Positions 45,198 to 55,328 are shown, numbered from the stretch's first letter. The stretch is 64,000 bases of DNA from Paenibacillus doosanensis (GCF_025060755.1 NZ_JANYUY010000010.1:81773-145772), one strand, 5' to 3'. A program made the numbers and translations. Notes: generated by a model from the letters alone, not told the origin.

Positions 45198-47537
45198 GTG
45201 TTCCGAATGACCGGTATATTTCGCTCCCGCACCTATTTCATCCGTATTCTGCGCACGATTGCGCTGGTGCTGGTCGTTTTTTTACTGATCCTGTCGTCGG
45301 TGCTGTACGCATTCTCCCGCAAGACGGCGCTGGAGATGCAGCAGGAAGCGAGCCGCAAGGTGCTCAATCAGATTAACTATAATATCGACAATCTGAATGA
45401 AACCGTGCGCAGTCTGATGATGACGGCGTTCAACGACCGCGATATGACCGTGCTGATGAACAATCAGGACATTGAAGTGTTCGATCTGTACAATAAGCTG
45501 TATAAGCTCGACCTCTTCGTCAGCTCCAATCCGTTTATCCAATCGATCTGGATTTACAACGGGTATAACGGCTGCTACTATTCGACGGCGCTGAGCTCGA
45601 TGGTTTCCTGCAAGGAACCGGATAGCGCGAGCAATCTGCTCAAGCCGTTCATCGTTTCGCCGAATACGCTGGCCAAGCTGACGCTGCTGCCGATTGCGCC
45701 CAGCTTCTCGGAAGCGGGCAAGCAGGAGCTGTTCGCTTATTTTATGTACAAAAATCTCGACGCCTACGTGCCCGGCAGCAGCGTGCTGATGATGTCGATC
45801 AAAGCGAAATGGCTGTTCGATAACATTCGCACCTTAAACGAGCTCGGAGACAATGCCCCCGGCGACCTGTTCATTATGGATGCTGACGGCAAAGTGTTCA
45901 GTCCCGGCGAGAGCGGGGCGGCTCGGGACGAAGGCATCTACAGCGCCCTGCGCACGGCTTCGACCTCTTCGGGCTACCTGATGACCGGACAGGGCAAAGA
46001 CAAGAAAATCGTGACCTACATGGCCTCCAAATTCAACGGCTGGAAAGTCGTCAGCGTTCAACCGTATGACCAGGTGTTCGGCAAGGTCAATCAGCTGTTG
46101 ACGGTGATGGTCGTCATTCTCGGGATCTTTATCGTTCTGGCCTTCGTCGTATCCTCTTTGGCGACAGTGCGGCTGTACCGGCCGTTCGGAAAGCTGATGA
46201 GCCAAATTCAGCGGCTGCCTGAAGCGCAGATGGAGCTGCCGCCGAAGGATGAGCTGAGTCTGATGTCCGCCGTGTACGACCGGATCGTGGAGAAAATGAA
46301 CAGGCTGCAGGCCGACCAGAACGTCAACCAGCACATATGGCAGAGCTACCGGCTGCGCCGTCTGATGACCGACAGCGCCGTCACGACGGAAGCGGAGTTC
46401 GCCGAATGCATGCCCGCCGCAGCTTCCGCCGGCGAGGGCAGACAATTTATCGTCGCGGTGCTGAAGCTCGACGATTACGGGCGCTTCGCGCAGACGCGCA
46501 GCGAGCGCGAGCAGAAGCTGTGCCGCTTCGCCGTCACCAACATAGCGGGGGAGCTGTACGGCGAGCAGTTTCCGAACGTCCCGGCGGATATGAAGAACGA
46601 CCATGCCGCCGTGCTGCTGATGGTGCCGCCGGGAAATACCGAGCAGACATATGCGGAGCTGACCCGGTTGACCCATCTGGTGATGAGCACCATGGACAGC
46701 TATTACAACTTATCGCTGACCGCGGCGTTCAGCGAGCCGTTCGGCGATTACCGGCACGCCGCGCCAAGCTACGAGCAAGCGCTCGCTTACAGTCTTTACC
46801 GGATGGTGTACGGCAAAATGTCCGTCATTACGCCGGCACATATCGCGGCCTGCCAAGGCGGCGACGCCTACGAAATCCCGTACGAGCTGGAGAAAAAGCT
46901 GGTCGATGCGATTCGCTCCGGGGAGGCGGCCGCCATGCAAGCCCGCATGGACGCGGTCTTCCAATATATCGCGCAGCTGAGTCCGGTTAACGTTGACTTT
47001 GCGATCTTGCAGTTGCTGGTCATATTGCAGCATACAGTAAGGGATGTCAGCTCCAACAAGCTGAAAAATTTGACCGTCGACTTGCGCGCGTACAACCGGC
47101 GGATGCTCGAGCAGGAGACGCTGGCGGATATGCGGCGGCTCATGGACGATCTGCTCCGCGAAGTCGCGGGGCAAATGCAGGAGGCGGCCAAAGGTAAAAA
47201 CGAGTACTTGATCGAAGCGGTGAAGGAGATCGTCGAGAACAACTATGCGGACGAAAACTTGAGCCTGCAGTTCGTCGCATCGGCGCTGCGGATGTCCGCG
47301 GCTTACTTGGGGCGGTTTTTTCGCAGCAGCCAAGGGCAGTCGGTGGCCGATTATATCAACGAGGTGCGGCTGACGAAGGCGCAGGAGATGCTGAGCGCCG
47401 GCAGCGACAGCATTGCCGCTATTATGAAGAACGTCGGCTTCACGAACGAAAGCAACTTCTTTAAGCATTTCAAGAAAAAGACGGGCGCCACGCCCGGGGA
47501 ATACCGTTTGCGAAAAGTGAATGGGGATTCCGGTTAA
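45198..47537 (+). CDS. Membrane-bound AraC-family regulator (YesN-like sensor)
   Basis: A 779-residue one-component sensor: membrane helix (about 16-40), extracellular Cache-like sensing domain (about 41-295), second membrane helix (about 300-325) with HAMP-like linker, a long central region, and two AraC helix-turn-helix motifs at the C-terminus (about 675-775; LSLQFVASALRMSAAYLGRF and NVGFTNESNFFKHFKKKTG). Start GTG 45198 with GGAAGGAGG. Such regulators sit beside LplB/LplC importers in Paenibacillus and activate them when the sugar is bound outside. It should control the downstream genes. Confidence 0.88.
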   Translation: MFRMTGIFRSRTYFIRILRTIALVLVVFLLILSSVLYAFSRKTALEMQQEASRKVLNQINYNIDNLNETVRSLMMTAFNDRDMTVLMNNQDIEVFDLYNKLYKLDLFVSSNPFIQSIWIYNGYNGCYYSTALSSMVSCKEPDSASNLLKPFIVSPNTLAKLTLLPIAPSFSEAGKQELFAYFMYKNLDAYVPGSSVLMMSIKAKWLFDNIRTLNELGDNAPGDLFIMDADGKVFSPGESGAARDEGIYSALRTASTSSGYLMTGQGKDKKIVTYMASKFNGWKVVSVQPYDQVFGKVNQLLTVMVVILGIFIVLAFVVSSLATVRLYRPFGKLMSQIQRLPEAQMELPPKDELSLMSAVYDRIVEKMNRLQADQNVNQHIWQSYRLRRLMTDSAVTTEAEFAECMPAAASAGEGRQFIVAVLKLDDYGRFAQTRSEREQKLCRFAVTNIAGELYGEQFPNVPADMKNDHAAVLLMVPPGNTEQTYAELTRLTHLVMSTMDSYYNLSLTAAFSEPFGDYRHAAPSYEQALAYSLYRMVYGKMSVITPAHIAACQGGDAYEIPYELEKKLVDAIRSGEAAAMQARMDAVFQYIAQLSPVNVDFAILQLLVILQHTVRDVSSNKLKNLTVDLRAYNRRMLEQETLADMRRLMDDLLREVAGQMQEAAKGKNEYLIEAVKEIVENNYADENLSLQFVASALRMSAAYLGRFFRSSQGQSVADYINEVRLTKAQEMLSAGSDSIAAIMKNVGFTNESNFFKHFKKKTGATPGEYRLRKVNGDSG

Positions 47538-47552
47538 ACATGCAGCAGGCCG

Positions 47553-47610
47553 AAGCTTTGGACTTGACCCTCTATCCTTGGATCAGGGGTTCATCGCCAA
47601 GGCTTTTTTT
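47553..47610 (+). terminator. Terminator after the membrane AraC regulator
   Basis: AAGCTTTGG and CCAAGGCTT form an outer stem around an inner GACCCT/AGGGGTTC hairpin; a seven-base T-run follows. Confidence 0.8.
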
Positions 47611-47647
47611 CGTGTAGAAAGGCCGCCGCCCAAGGCCGCTGCCGCTT

Positions 47648-47714
47648 GAAATATGCGAAAACAACAGGAATGTATTTTTTATACAGCCCTAAAAAACAGG
47701 AATATGCGACAGTT
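47648..47714 (+). promoter_or_regulatory. Direct-repeat region before the sugar importer genes
   Basis: AACAGGAAT occurs at 47663-47671 and 47695-47703, 32 bases apart (three DNA turns). G(A/G)AATATGCGA occurs at 47648-47658 and 47700-47710. Repeats on one face of the DNA suit an AraC-type activator. No standard -35 is clear. Confidence 0.55.
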
Positions 47715-47808
47715 ACAGTATCGTGGCGAAGGCCGGCTGCCGCATAATTCAATCATAGGCTGCGAGGCAGCCTCACTTAACTTTTAGGCCAAGCGAGGTG
47801 TTGAAGAA

Positions 47809-48810
47809 ATGCAACCAAACGGCGGCGTCCGAGCCGGGGACGCGAAGCGCAGCTCCTCCATGAAGAAGGACGCGGCGGGCGCAGGGATCGCCTGCAAGCT
47901 GCGGACGGAATGGAAGCAGTTTCGAAAAAACGGCGAATTGTTCATGCTAACCGTTCCGGCGCTTCTATTCAAATTTATTTTTGCCTATTTGCCGCTCGTC
48001 GGTCTGATCATCGCCTTTAAAAAATTCAATTATGCCAAAGGGCTATGGGGCAGCGAATGGGTCGGGCTGAACAATTTCAGGTTTTTTTTCGCTTCGGACA
48101 ACGCCTTCCGCATTACGCGCAATACGATATTGTACAATGTCAGCTTTATCGTATTGACGACGGTCATCGCGGTCGCGCTGGCCATCCTGATGAACGAACT
48201 GGGCAAAAGATGGCTGAAGCTGCATCAAACCGCGCTGTTTCTGCCGTATTTTCTGTCCTGGGTCGTCGTCAGCTACGTTACGCTCGGATTCCTTGACAAC
48301 GCCAGCGGTTTCTTGAATCAGCTGCTTCAGCAGTTCGGTGCCGCGCCCGTGAAGTGGTATCAGGAAGCGAAATATTGGCCGGTCATTCTGATCCTCGTTC
48401 ATCTATGGAAATCGGTCGGCTTCTCGGCGCTGATTTATTACGCGGGCATTCTCGGCATCGACTCCAGCTATTACGAGGCGGCGCGAATCGACGGCGCGAC
48501 CCGGCTGCAGATGATCCGCAGCATTACGATTCCGCTGCTGACGCCGCTTATCGTCATCCTGTTTATCGTCGCCGTCGGGCAAATGTTTCGAGCGGACTTC
48601 GGCTTGTTCTTCTTCGTGCCGAACGACACGAGCTTTCTTTATCCGACGACGGACGTGATCGATACGTATGTGTACCGCTCGCTGCGCGTCGTAGGCGATA
48701 TCGGCATGTCTTCGGCCATCGGCCTGTACCAATCGGTCGTCGGGCTGGCGCTGGTGCTCGCGGCCAATTATGGTATTCGCAAAATCAATTCGGAAAACTC
48801 GTTATGGTAG
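47809..48810 (+). CDS. Sugar ABC importer permease, LplB type
   Basis: A 333-residue permease with six helices and the EAA-like loop (SSYYEAARIDGATRLQMIRSI). The N-terminal extension of about 25 residues before LRTEWKQFRKNGELF is usual for LplB proteins. The polysaccharide-oligomer importer branch commonly lacks its own ATPase; none is present here either. First gene of the carbohydrate operon, 271 bases after the regulator. Confidence 0.87.
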   Translation: MQPNGGVRAGDAKRSSSMKKDAAGAGIACKLRTEWKQFRKNGELFMLTVPALLFKFIFAYLPLVGLIIAFKKFNYAKGLWGSEWVGLNNFRFFFASDNAFRITRNTILYNVSFIVLTTVIAVALAILMNELGKRWLKLHQTALFLPYFLSWVVVSYVTLGFLDNASGFLNQLLQQFGAAPVKWYQEAKYWPVILILVHLWKSVGFSALIYYAGILGIDSSYYEAARIDGATRLQMIRSITIPLLTPLIVILFIVAVGQMFRADFGLFFFVPNDTSFLYPTTDVIDTYVYRSLRVVGDIGMSSAIGLYQSVVGLALVLAANYGIRKINSENSLW

Positions 48811-48825
48811 GAGGCGAACCAAACA

Positions 48826-49728
48826 ATGAATGCCGCTGCAACCCGAACCCGCAGCCAACCTGCGATAGCCCGGCATCTGATCAACCTGTTCTTTATTGTG
48901 CTGACGATGGCGATGATCGTACCGATGGCGCTGGTCGTCTCCATCTCGCTTTCGGAGGAGAAATCACTCGTGCTGAGCGGATATCGCCTGATCCCCGAGA
49001 AATTCAGCTTGACGGCGTACTCGCTCATCTTGGAGCATCCCGCCCAGCTGCTTAGGGCATACGGGGTCACGATCTTCGTCACGGTCGTCGGACTGGCAGC
49101 CAGCCTGCTGTTTACCTCGATGGTCGCCTATTCGATATCGCGTAGGGATTACAGATACCGGCGGATCACCACGATGTACGTGCTGTTCACGATGCTGTTC
49201 AGCGGAGGACTTGTGCCCTTTTACATCTTGGTCACGCAGTATTTGCATCTGAAGGATACGATCTGGGCGCTCATCGTGCCGTATTTGGTCAATCCGTTCT
49301 ATGTGCTGATCATGAAGGGCTTTCTGGAAAAGCTGCCGGGGGAAATTTTCGAATCGGCCAAAGTGGACGGGGCGAGCGAATGGCGCATATTTTTCGGCAT
49401 CGTGCTTCCGCTGTCGACTCCGGCGCTGGCAACCGTCGGGCTGTTCATCGCATTCGCTTACTGGAACGACTGGTGGCTCGGCCTGCTGTTCATCAACGAC
49501 CAGGAGCTCGTTCCGCTGCAGCTGCTGCTGTACCGGATCATGAGCACGATCGAATTTATGACCAACAATATGAATACGGTCAATGTGCAGATCGATCTGT
49601 CGCAGTTTCCGAGCTTGTCGGCCCGGATGGCGATGGCGGTGCTTGCCGCAGGACCGATGATGTTCGTATTCCCGTTTTTTCAGCGGTTTTTCGTGGCCGG
49701 ACTGACCGTCGGCTCGGTGAAGAGCTAA
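48826..49728 (+). CDS. Sugar ABC importer permease, LplC type
   Basis: A 300-residue permease with six helices and the EAA loop (GEIFESAKVDGASEWRIFFGI; Glu-x-x-x-Gly core). The C-terminus ends FVAGLTVGSVKS. Pairs with the LplB-type protein. The intergenic distance is 15 bases, with GTAGGAGGCG as ribosome-binding site. Confidence 0.87.
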   Translation: MNAAATRTRSQPAIARHLINLFFIVLTMAMIVPMALVVSISLSEEKSLVLSGYRLIPEKFSLTAYSLILEHPAQLLRAYGVTIFVTVVGLAASLLFTSMVAYSISRRDYRYRRITTMYVLFTMLFSGGLVPFYILVTQYLHLKDTIWALIVPYLVNPFYVLIMKGFLEKLPGEIFESAKVDGASEWRIFFGIVLPLSTPALATVGLFIAFAYWNDWWLGLLFINDQELVPLQLLLYRIMSTIEFMTNNMNTVNVQIDLSQFPSLSARMAMAVLAAGPMMFVFPFFQRFFVAGLTVGSVKS

Positions 49729-49778
49729 GGCGTCGCAGCCGCCGCATCATTATATATGGTAGAGGGAGGTCATTGCTT

Positions 49779-51290
49779 ATGAATCGATTTGCGTCAAACG
49801 TACTGCTCCGTACGCTGCCCGCCATGCTCGCAGGTTCGCTGCTCCTGGCCGGATGCAGCAGCGGAGGGAGCGGAGACACGGGAACGAAGGAAGCCGGGGA
49901 AGACGGCAGCGGGGGACTCAAGCCTGTGCAGCTGTCCTGGTATTATCCGGCGACCGCCGGCGTGCCGGCCGATCTGAAGACGATTGAGGATGCGGTCAAC
50001 CAAATTACGAAAGCGAAAATTAACGCCACCGTCAAGCTGAACGCCGTATCGTCCGGCGATTACAACCAGAAAATGAACACGAGCGTCGCTTCCGGGGAAG
50101 AGTTCGACATTCTGTGGACATCCAACTGGAACTTCGACTATGTGCAAAATCAGAGCAAAGGCGCGTTCATCGCGCTTGACGAGCTGATCGACCGGTATGC
50201 GCCGGAGGTGAAGAAAAGCATGCCGGACTTTGTCTGGGAAGCGACCAAGATCGACGGCAAAATTTACGGCGTGCCGAACTATCAGACCGTGACGAACAGA
50301 GAGGGCTTCGTGCTGCAAAAGCGGTATCTCGACAAGTATAACTTCGATCCGGCGCAGCTGAAGAAGATCGAGGATATCGAGCCGCTGCTCGCCAAGCTCA
50401 AGGAGAACGAAAAAGACGTCATTCCGTTTATGCTGGACCGCAAAGGCAAATTCGGCAACATGCTGCGCACCTATAATCTGGAAAATGTGATCAACGGCAT
50501 TGCCGTCATTAATCTGAACAACCCGGATAAAATTGTAAACATGTACGATACGCCTGAATATAAAGCATATCTTGACCTTATGCGCTCCTGGTACAACAAA
50601 GGCTACATTAACGAGGACGCCGCAACGCTGAAAAACGGCAACGATTACACGAAGGTCGGTAAAACGGCCGTCAGCTACCATAACGTGCTGAAGCCGGGCG
50701 GGGAACAGGAAGCCAAAGTATCGTCCGGCGGACTCGACCATGTCTATGCTCCGCTGACCGAGGTTTATACGGGAACGAATACGATCATTACGACGATGCA
50801 GGCGATCAGCCGCACCTCCAAAAACCCGGAACGCGCGATGATGTTCATTAATTTGGTCAATACGGACAAAGAGCTGTTCAATCTGCTGTCCTTCGGCATC
50901 GAAGGCAAACACTATACGAAGAACGCCGACGGCACGATCAAAATCAACAAAGATGCCGGCTATGCGGCGGCCGATTGGGTGTTCGGCAACGTGTTTAACG
51001 GCATTCCCATCGAGGGCAAAGCGCCGGATATTTTCGAGCAGACGAAGAAGGAAAACGAATCCGCCAAGCCTTCGCCGATTATGGGCTTCAAATTTAAAGC
51101 CGATCCGGTAGCCGCCGAGGTCGCTAACATCAATGCGGTCGTGGACGAATTCGGGCCGGGCCTTAACACCGGGATCGTCGATCCGTCCAAGCTCGGCGAA
51201 TTTCAGGAAAAGCTGAAAAAAGCCGGGATGGATAAAGTGGTCGCCGAGGCGCAGAAGCAGCTGGACGAATGGAAAAAGACGAAAAAATAA
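49779..51290 (+). CDS. Extracellular sugar-binding lipoprotein (DUF3502-type, LplA-like)
   Basis: A 503-residue lipoprotein with lipobox LLAGC (Cys26), followed by a glycine/serine linker. The large solute-binding fold starts at VQLSWYYPATAGVP and ends with a DUF3502-type domain (about 370-503; TYGxP-like AADWVFGNVFNG, PIMGFKFKADPVAAE). It captures an oligosaccharide for the two permeases. Starts 50 bases after the LplC gene. The large antisense open frame across it is a shadow. Confidence 0.87.
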   Translation: MNRFASNVLLRTLPAMLAGSLLLAGCSSGGSGDTGTKEAGEDGSGGLKPVQLSWYYPATAGVPADLKTIEDAVNQITKAKINATVKLNAVSSGDYNQKMNTSVASGEEFDILWTSNWNFDYVQNQSKGAFIALDELIDRYAPEVKKSMPDFVWEATKIDGKIYGVPNYQTVTNREGFVLQKRYLDKYNFDPAQLKKIEDIEPLLAKLKENEKDVIPFMLDRKGKFGNMLRTYNLENVINGIAVINLNNPDKIVNMYDTPEYKAYLDLMRSWYNKGYINEDAATLKNGNDYTKVGKTAVSYHNVLKPGGEQEAKVSSGGLDHVYAPLTEVYTGTNTIITTMQAISRTSKNPERAMMFINLVNTDKELFNLLSFGIEGKHYTKNADGTIKINKDAGYAAADWVFGNVFNGIPIEGKAPDIFEQTKKENESAKPSPIMGFKFKADPVAAEVANINAVVDEFGPGLNTGIVDPSKLGEFQEKLKKAGMDKVVAEAQKQLDEWKKTKK

Positions 51291-51362
51291 TCCCGGACCG
51301 CCGCAGCGGGCGGCAGCTGGCGCGACCGCTGCGTGCGTCCGCTTATTGCGGGAGGACGCAAA

Positions 51363-53237
51363 ATGACAGGTATCGAGCAGCTGACGCTGCGTCAGCTCAA
51401 ATCCGCTCTGGAACGAGCGCAAGACGAGGGAGCGCCGCTGTTCCCGGAGGCCGCCGATCCGCGAAGCTGGCGGCGCAGCAGGCAGGACCCGCGCTGCGCG
51501 CAAGTATGGAACGACATCCGCACGGCGGGCGAATCGTTCCTGAGCGCTGCGGCGCCGCCCCTGCCGTATTCGGCATTTACGCTGTTCCATCGGACCGGCG
51601 ACCGCACCCGGTATGACGACAGCTATTTCGACCGCCGCCGCAGACTGTGCGTCTTGGCGATGCTGGCGATTGCGGACGAGGAGGGCGAACGCTGGATCGC
51701 GCCGCTCCAGGATATCATCTGGGCGATTTGCGACGAATATACGTGGGTGATTCCGGCGCATGTAGGGCTGTATCATAACGATTATCCAAGCGGTATCTGG
51801 GATCGGCCCGAGCCTCCGCGGGAGACGGTGGACTTGTTCGCCGGAGAGACGGCGTTCGCCTTGGCCGAAATTACCGGTTTGCTGGAGGAGAGGCTGGAGC
51901 CGTGGGTCGTCCGCCGGGCGCGCGATGAAATCGGGCGGCGCGTGCTGAACGTGTATTTCGCCGATCCGGCGCCGCAAAATTGGGAGCTTAAGACGAATAA
52001 TTGGCCCGCCGTGTGCGCGTCATGCATCGGCGGCTCGGCGCTGTGGCTCGTCCGCGACCCGGAGAAGCTCGCCGGGATGCTCTGGCGGACGCTCGCCGCC
52101 CTGCGGCAGCATTTGCAGGGCTTCGACGAGCAGGGGGCGACGCCGGAAGGAGCCGCTTACTGGCAGTTCGGCTTCGGCTATTACGTCTATTTTGCCGAGC
52201 TGCTGTATTCGCGCACGGCCGGACAGGTCGATCTGCTGGCCGGAGAGAAGCTGCGCCGCATCGCCTGCTTTCCGCGCAGCTGCATGCTGACCGGCAGCCA
52301 GGTAATCAACTTCTCCGACGCGCCTGCGGAAATCGATTATCAGCCGGGGCTGTACGACCGGCTGCGCCGCCGCTTTCCCGAGGCCGCATCGCCGGAGCAA
52401 GCGCCGGTATACAAAGGCGCGTTCCGCTCCTGGATGATGGCTTCCCGCATGCTGCTGTGGATGGAGCCGGAAGCGCCGGCTCCCGGCCGGTACGGCGGGC
52501 TCCCGCGCCGGGAAGACTATTATTTTCCCGGTCACGGCTGGGTCGTCAGCAAATCGGCGGACGCCGGCGGGCTCGTCGCCTTTGCGGCCAAGGGAGGGAG
52601 CAACGACGAGCCGCACAACCATAACGACCTGGGCCATTTTATCGTTCATGTGCGCGGCCGGAGCGTTCTGTGCGACCTCGGGGCCGGCGAATATACGCGG
52701 CAGTATTTTCAGCCGGCTTACCGCTACGAACAGCTGACGGCCGGTTCCTACGGTCATTCCGTGCCGGTCGCAGCCGGGGCGGGGCAGACGGCCGGAGCAT
52801 CGCATCGCGCCCGTCCTCTCGGCTATGAGCGGACGGACGAACGCGTCGTATACCGGCTCGATCTGACCGGGGCGTACCCTGACGCGGCGCTCGAACGGCT
52901 GCATCGCGAGTTCGTATGGGAGCGTCCGGCGCAGGCGGGAGGGGAAGCGCGCTATAGCTTGACGGTGCGCGACGAATGCGTCTTCGGGAAGGCGGAGAGC
53001 TTCGAATCCGCCTTCATCTGCAGCCTGCCTCCGGCGCTGGAGGGGGCGGGCTGCGCGGCCATCGGCCCCGTGACGATGATCTACGACGCGGAGCGGTTCG
53101 TCTGCCGGGTGACGGAGGAGCGTTACCGGACGATAGCGGGCGAGGAGCGCACGGCGTACCGGCTCGTTCTGGCTGCATCCGAACCGTCCGTCCGGACAGT
53201 GTGCGAGGTTCGGTTTGAAATTAATGGGAGAGGGTGA
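51363..53237 (+). CDS. Heparinase II/III-like polysaccharide lyase
   Basis: A 624-residue protein: an N-terminal alpha/alpha toroid (about 60-350; DYPSGIWDRPEPPRETVDLF, LKTNNWPAVCASCIGGSA) and a C-terminal beta-sandwich domain with the family motif EPHNHNDLGHFIVHVRGRS near residue 420-438, whose His/Asn/Asp are catalytic or structural in heparinase II. No signal peptide is visible, so it acts in the cytoplasm on imported oligosaccharides. The start ATG 51363 has GGGAGGA. Substrate could be a uronate-containing glycan; not proven. Confidence 0.8.
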   Translation: MTGIEQLTLRQLKSALERAQDEGAPLFPEAADPRSWRRSRQDPRCAQVWNDIRTAGESFLSAAAPPLPYSAFTLFHRTGDRTRYDDSYFDRRRRLCVLAMLAIADEEGERWIAPLQDIIWAICDEYTWVIPAHVGLYHNDYPSGIWDRPEPPRETVDLFAGETAFALAEITGLLEERLEPWVVRRARDEIGRRVLNVYFADPAPQNWELKTNNWPAVCASCIGGSALWLVRDPEKLAGMLWRTLAALRQHLQGFDEQGATPEGAAYWQFGFGYYVYFAELLYSRTAGQVDLLAGEKLRRIACFPRSCMLTGSQVINFSDAPAEIDYQPGLYDRLRRRFPEAASPEQAPVYKGAFRSWMMASRMLLWMEPEAPAPGRYGGLPRREDYYFPGHGWVVSKSADAGGLVAFAAKGGSNDEPHNHNDLGHFIVHVRGRSVLCDLGAGEYTRQYFQPAYRYEQLTAGSYGHSVPVAAGAGQTAGASHRARPLGYERTDERVVYRLDLTGAYPDAALERLHREFVWERPAQAGGEARYSLTVRDECVFGKAESFESAFICSLPPALEGAGCAAIGPVTMIYDAERFVCRVTEERYRTIAGEERTAYRLVLAASEPSVRTVCEVRFEINGRG

Positions 53238-55225
53238 ATGAGTTGACGACAAGCCGGGAAGGAACAGGGCATGTAAACGCAGGAGCCGCCGCCGGCTGCG
53301 CGCCATCCGGCGCTCTGCCGCAGATTGCGGCCCGGGATGGCTGGAGCCCGCCGGAGTGGGCGCTGATGCAGAGGCTGCTGCTGGAAACGTTAAACGATGC
53401 GGCGGCCGAATTCGTCCGGCGCTATACGTATCCGGACGGCACGCTGATATGGCGGGACAACTGGCCGGGCATGGACGGCTCGGACGATCCGTACGAGGCG
53501 TTCATGAATTTGGCGCTGCTCTATGCGCTCGGCGGCAGCGAAGAAGTTCACGCGCTGGCGCTGAACATGTGGGATGCCATTACTTGGCAGTGGACGCAGT
53601 ACGGCCAAATTTACAACGAATTCGACCGATATTACGATTGGATGCATCACGGCGAAGGCTATTTATATTTGTACTTTCTCGGCTTGACCGATCCGCATTT
53701 GCCGAAGCAGGTGCAGCGCTCGGTCCGCTTTGCCGGGATGTACACCGGCGACGATCCGGAAGCGGATAATTACGATAAGGAGAAGAAGCTGATCCGCTCT
53801 CCGATCACCGGCAGCAAGGGGCCGAGGTTTACGATGACCGAGGAGGACTGGTGCACGCACCGCGGGGTGCTGGACGATTATCTAGCTCCGTTCGAGGACA
53901 TCCCCGGCGTCGATTTCGCGAGCGGCAAATGCCCGTGGTCGGACGATAACGTCTACCGCGAGATCATCCGGCTGATGAACGAGCGGATGGCCCGGGGCGA
54001 CGTGCCGCTTAATCTGAACGCAACCTCCCTGGTGACGCACGCCTTTATGATGACGGGCGAGGAGCGGTTCCGCGGCTGGGTGCTGACCTATTATGCGGCG
54101 TGGGAAGAACGGGCGGCGCGCAACGGCGGCATCATGCCCGATAATGTCGGCCTTTCCGGTGAAATCGGGGAATATATGGACGGCAAATGGTGGGGCGGTT
54201 ATTACGGCTGGCGCTGGCCGCACGGCTTTATGACCGTCATTGAGCCGCTGACGAACGCGGCCATGAACGCAGCGCTGCTCACCGGCGACATGTCGCGCCT
54301 CGGGGAGGCGCGCCGCCAGCTCGATCTGAACTGGTCGCTCGGAAAGCGCGAGGACGGCGTCTGGGTCGTTCCGCACCGGCACTTCGACGCCGGCTGGACG
54401 GATTACCGGCAGCCCGATCCGAAATACGCGATCTATTTGTGGACAGTATCGATGGCGGAGGAGGACCGGGAACGGGCGAACCGGATCGAAGCGGCCGCGC
54501 ATTTCCGGGAGGTCGACGTCCCGGCCGTGTCGGGACGCAATCCGGCGACGGGGAAGGAAACGAAGCATTTTATTGGCAACACGTACCCATGGTTCCGTTA
54601 TATGCAGGGATTGGCGCCGGATTACCCCGGGCAAGCGCTGCATGCGGGCTATCGGCTGATCCGGCAGCAGTTGGAGAAGATGCGATCCGATGCGGGCAAT
54701 CCGCGCAGCTGGAATTACGGCGCATACAATACGGACGATTTATCGAGCATTCATTTCTGGCAGGAATATTGCCCGCTTTACTTCGAGAGTCTCGTGCAGT
54801 TGACCTGGGGGGCGCCGATGCACATTTCGCACGGCGGCTTGCAGCATGCGCGGCTGCGGTATTTCGACGCCGACGGACGCAGGCCCGGTCTGCCTGAACA
54901 GGTCGGGGCGCTGGTAGAAGCGCTGACGGAGGACGGGGCGACCGTGACGCTGGTGAATGTCGGCCTGACTGCGGAGCGCACGGTAATCGTGCAGGCCGGC
55001 GGTTTCGGAGAGCACCGCTTCGAACAGGCGGTTTGCTATAACGAACGGGGAGAGCGGACCGCTGTGGTGCCGATCGGCAGCCGCTGGCTCGAGGTCAAGC
55101 TCGCGCCCGGCAGCGGCGTCCGGCTGGAACTGACGATGTTGCGCTACGTTAACGCGCCGACCTACGCGACGCCGTGGACGGCGGAGGCGGATCGCGCGCC
55201 GGTGCTGCGAGGCAGGAGCGAATGA
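53234..55225 (+). CDS. Unrecognised 663-residue protein of a glycan operon, probably alpha/alpha barrel
   Basis: Not recognised as a defined family. It has no signal peptide. Aromatic and acidic patches typical of (alpha/alpha)6 glycan-active enzymes are frequent (DNWPGMDGSDDPYEAFMNL, DRYYDWMHHGEGYLYLYFL, KWWGGYYGWRWPHGF), and a beta-sandwich-like tail follows (about 570-645). The start overlaps the lyase stop as GTGA (53234-53237); a TTG at 53243 is an alternative. The neighbours suggest a lyase, hydrolase or epimerase acting on the imported glycan fragment. The sequence of conserved His/Asp/Trp residues argues for an enzyme. Confidence 0.6.
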   Translation: MNELTTSREGTGHVNAGAAAGCAPSGALPQIAARDGWSPPEWALMQRLLLETLNDAAAEFVRRYTYPDGTLIWRDNWPGMDGSDDPYEAFMNLALLYALGGSEEVHALALNMWDAITWQWTQYGQIYNEFDRYYDWMHHGEGYLYLYFLGLTDPHLPKQVQRSVRFAGMYTGDDPEADNYDKEKKLIRSPITGSKGPRFTMTEEDWCTHRGVLDDYLAPFEDIPGVDFASGKCPWSDDNVYREIIRLMNERMARGDVPLNLNATSLVTHAFMMTGEERFRGWVLTYYAAWEERAARNGGIMPDNVGLSGEIGEYMDGKWWGGYYGWRWPHGFMTVIEPLTNAAMNAALLTGDMSRLGEARRQLDLNWSLGKREDGVWVVPHRHFDAGWTDYRQPDPKYAIYLWTVSMAEEDRERANRIEAAAHFREVDVPAVSGRNPATGKETKHFIGNTYPWFRYMQGLAPDYPGQALHAGYRLIRQQLEKMRSDAGNPRSWNYGAYNTDDLSSIHFWQEYCPLYFESLVQLTWGAPMHISHGGLQHARLRYFDADGRRPGLPEQVGALVEALTEDGATVTLVNVGLTAERTVIVQAGGFGEHRFEQAVCYNERGERTAVVPIGSRWLEVKLAPGSGVRLELTMLRYVNAPTYATPWTAEADRAPVLRGRSE

Positions 55226-55328
55226 GCCGGACGAATTCGCGGGATACGTCGCAGGCCGTCCCGATGCGCGGCGGAGATAATGGTGAAACGCGAATTAGGT
55301 TGGCCTTATACGGAGAGGAGCGAATCTG

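Noticed and set aside
49794..51977. A 727-codon open frame on the minus strand
   Set aside because: It is antisense to the solute-binding protein and lyase genes, which have clear homologous motifs, signal peptide and ribosome-binding sites. The frame is open only because of GC-rich codon bias.
52020..53306. A 428-codon open frame antisense to the heparinase-like gene
   Set aside because: Arg/Pro/Ala-rich shadow frame without domain similarity.
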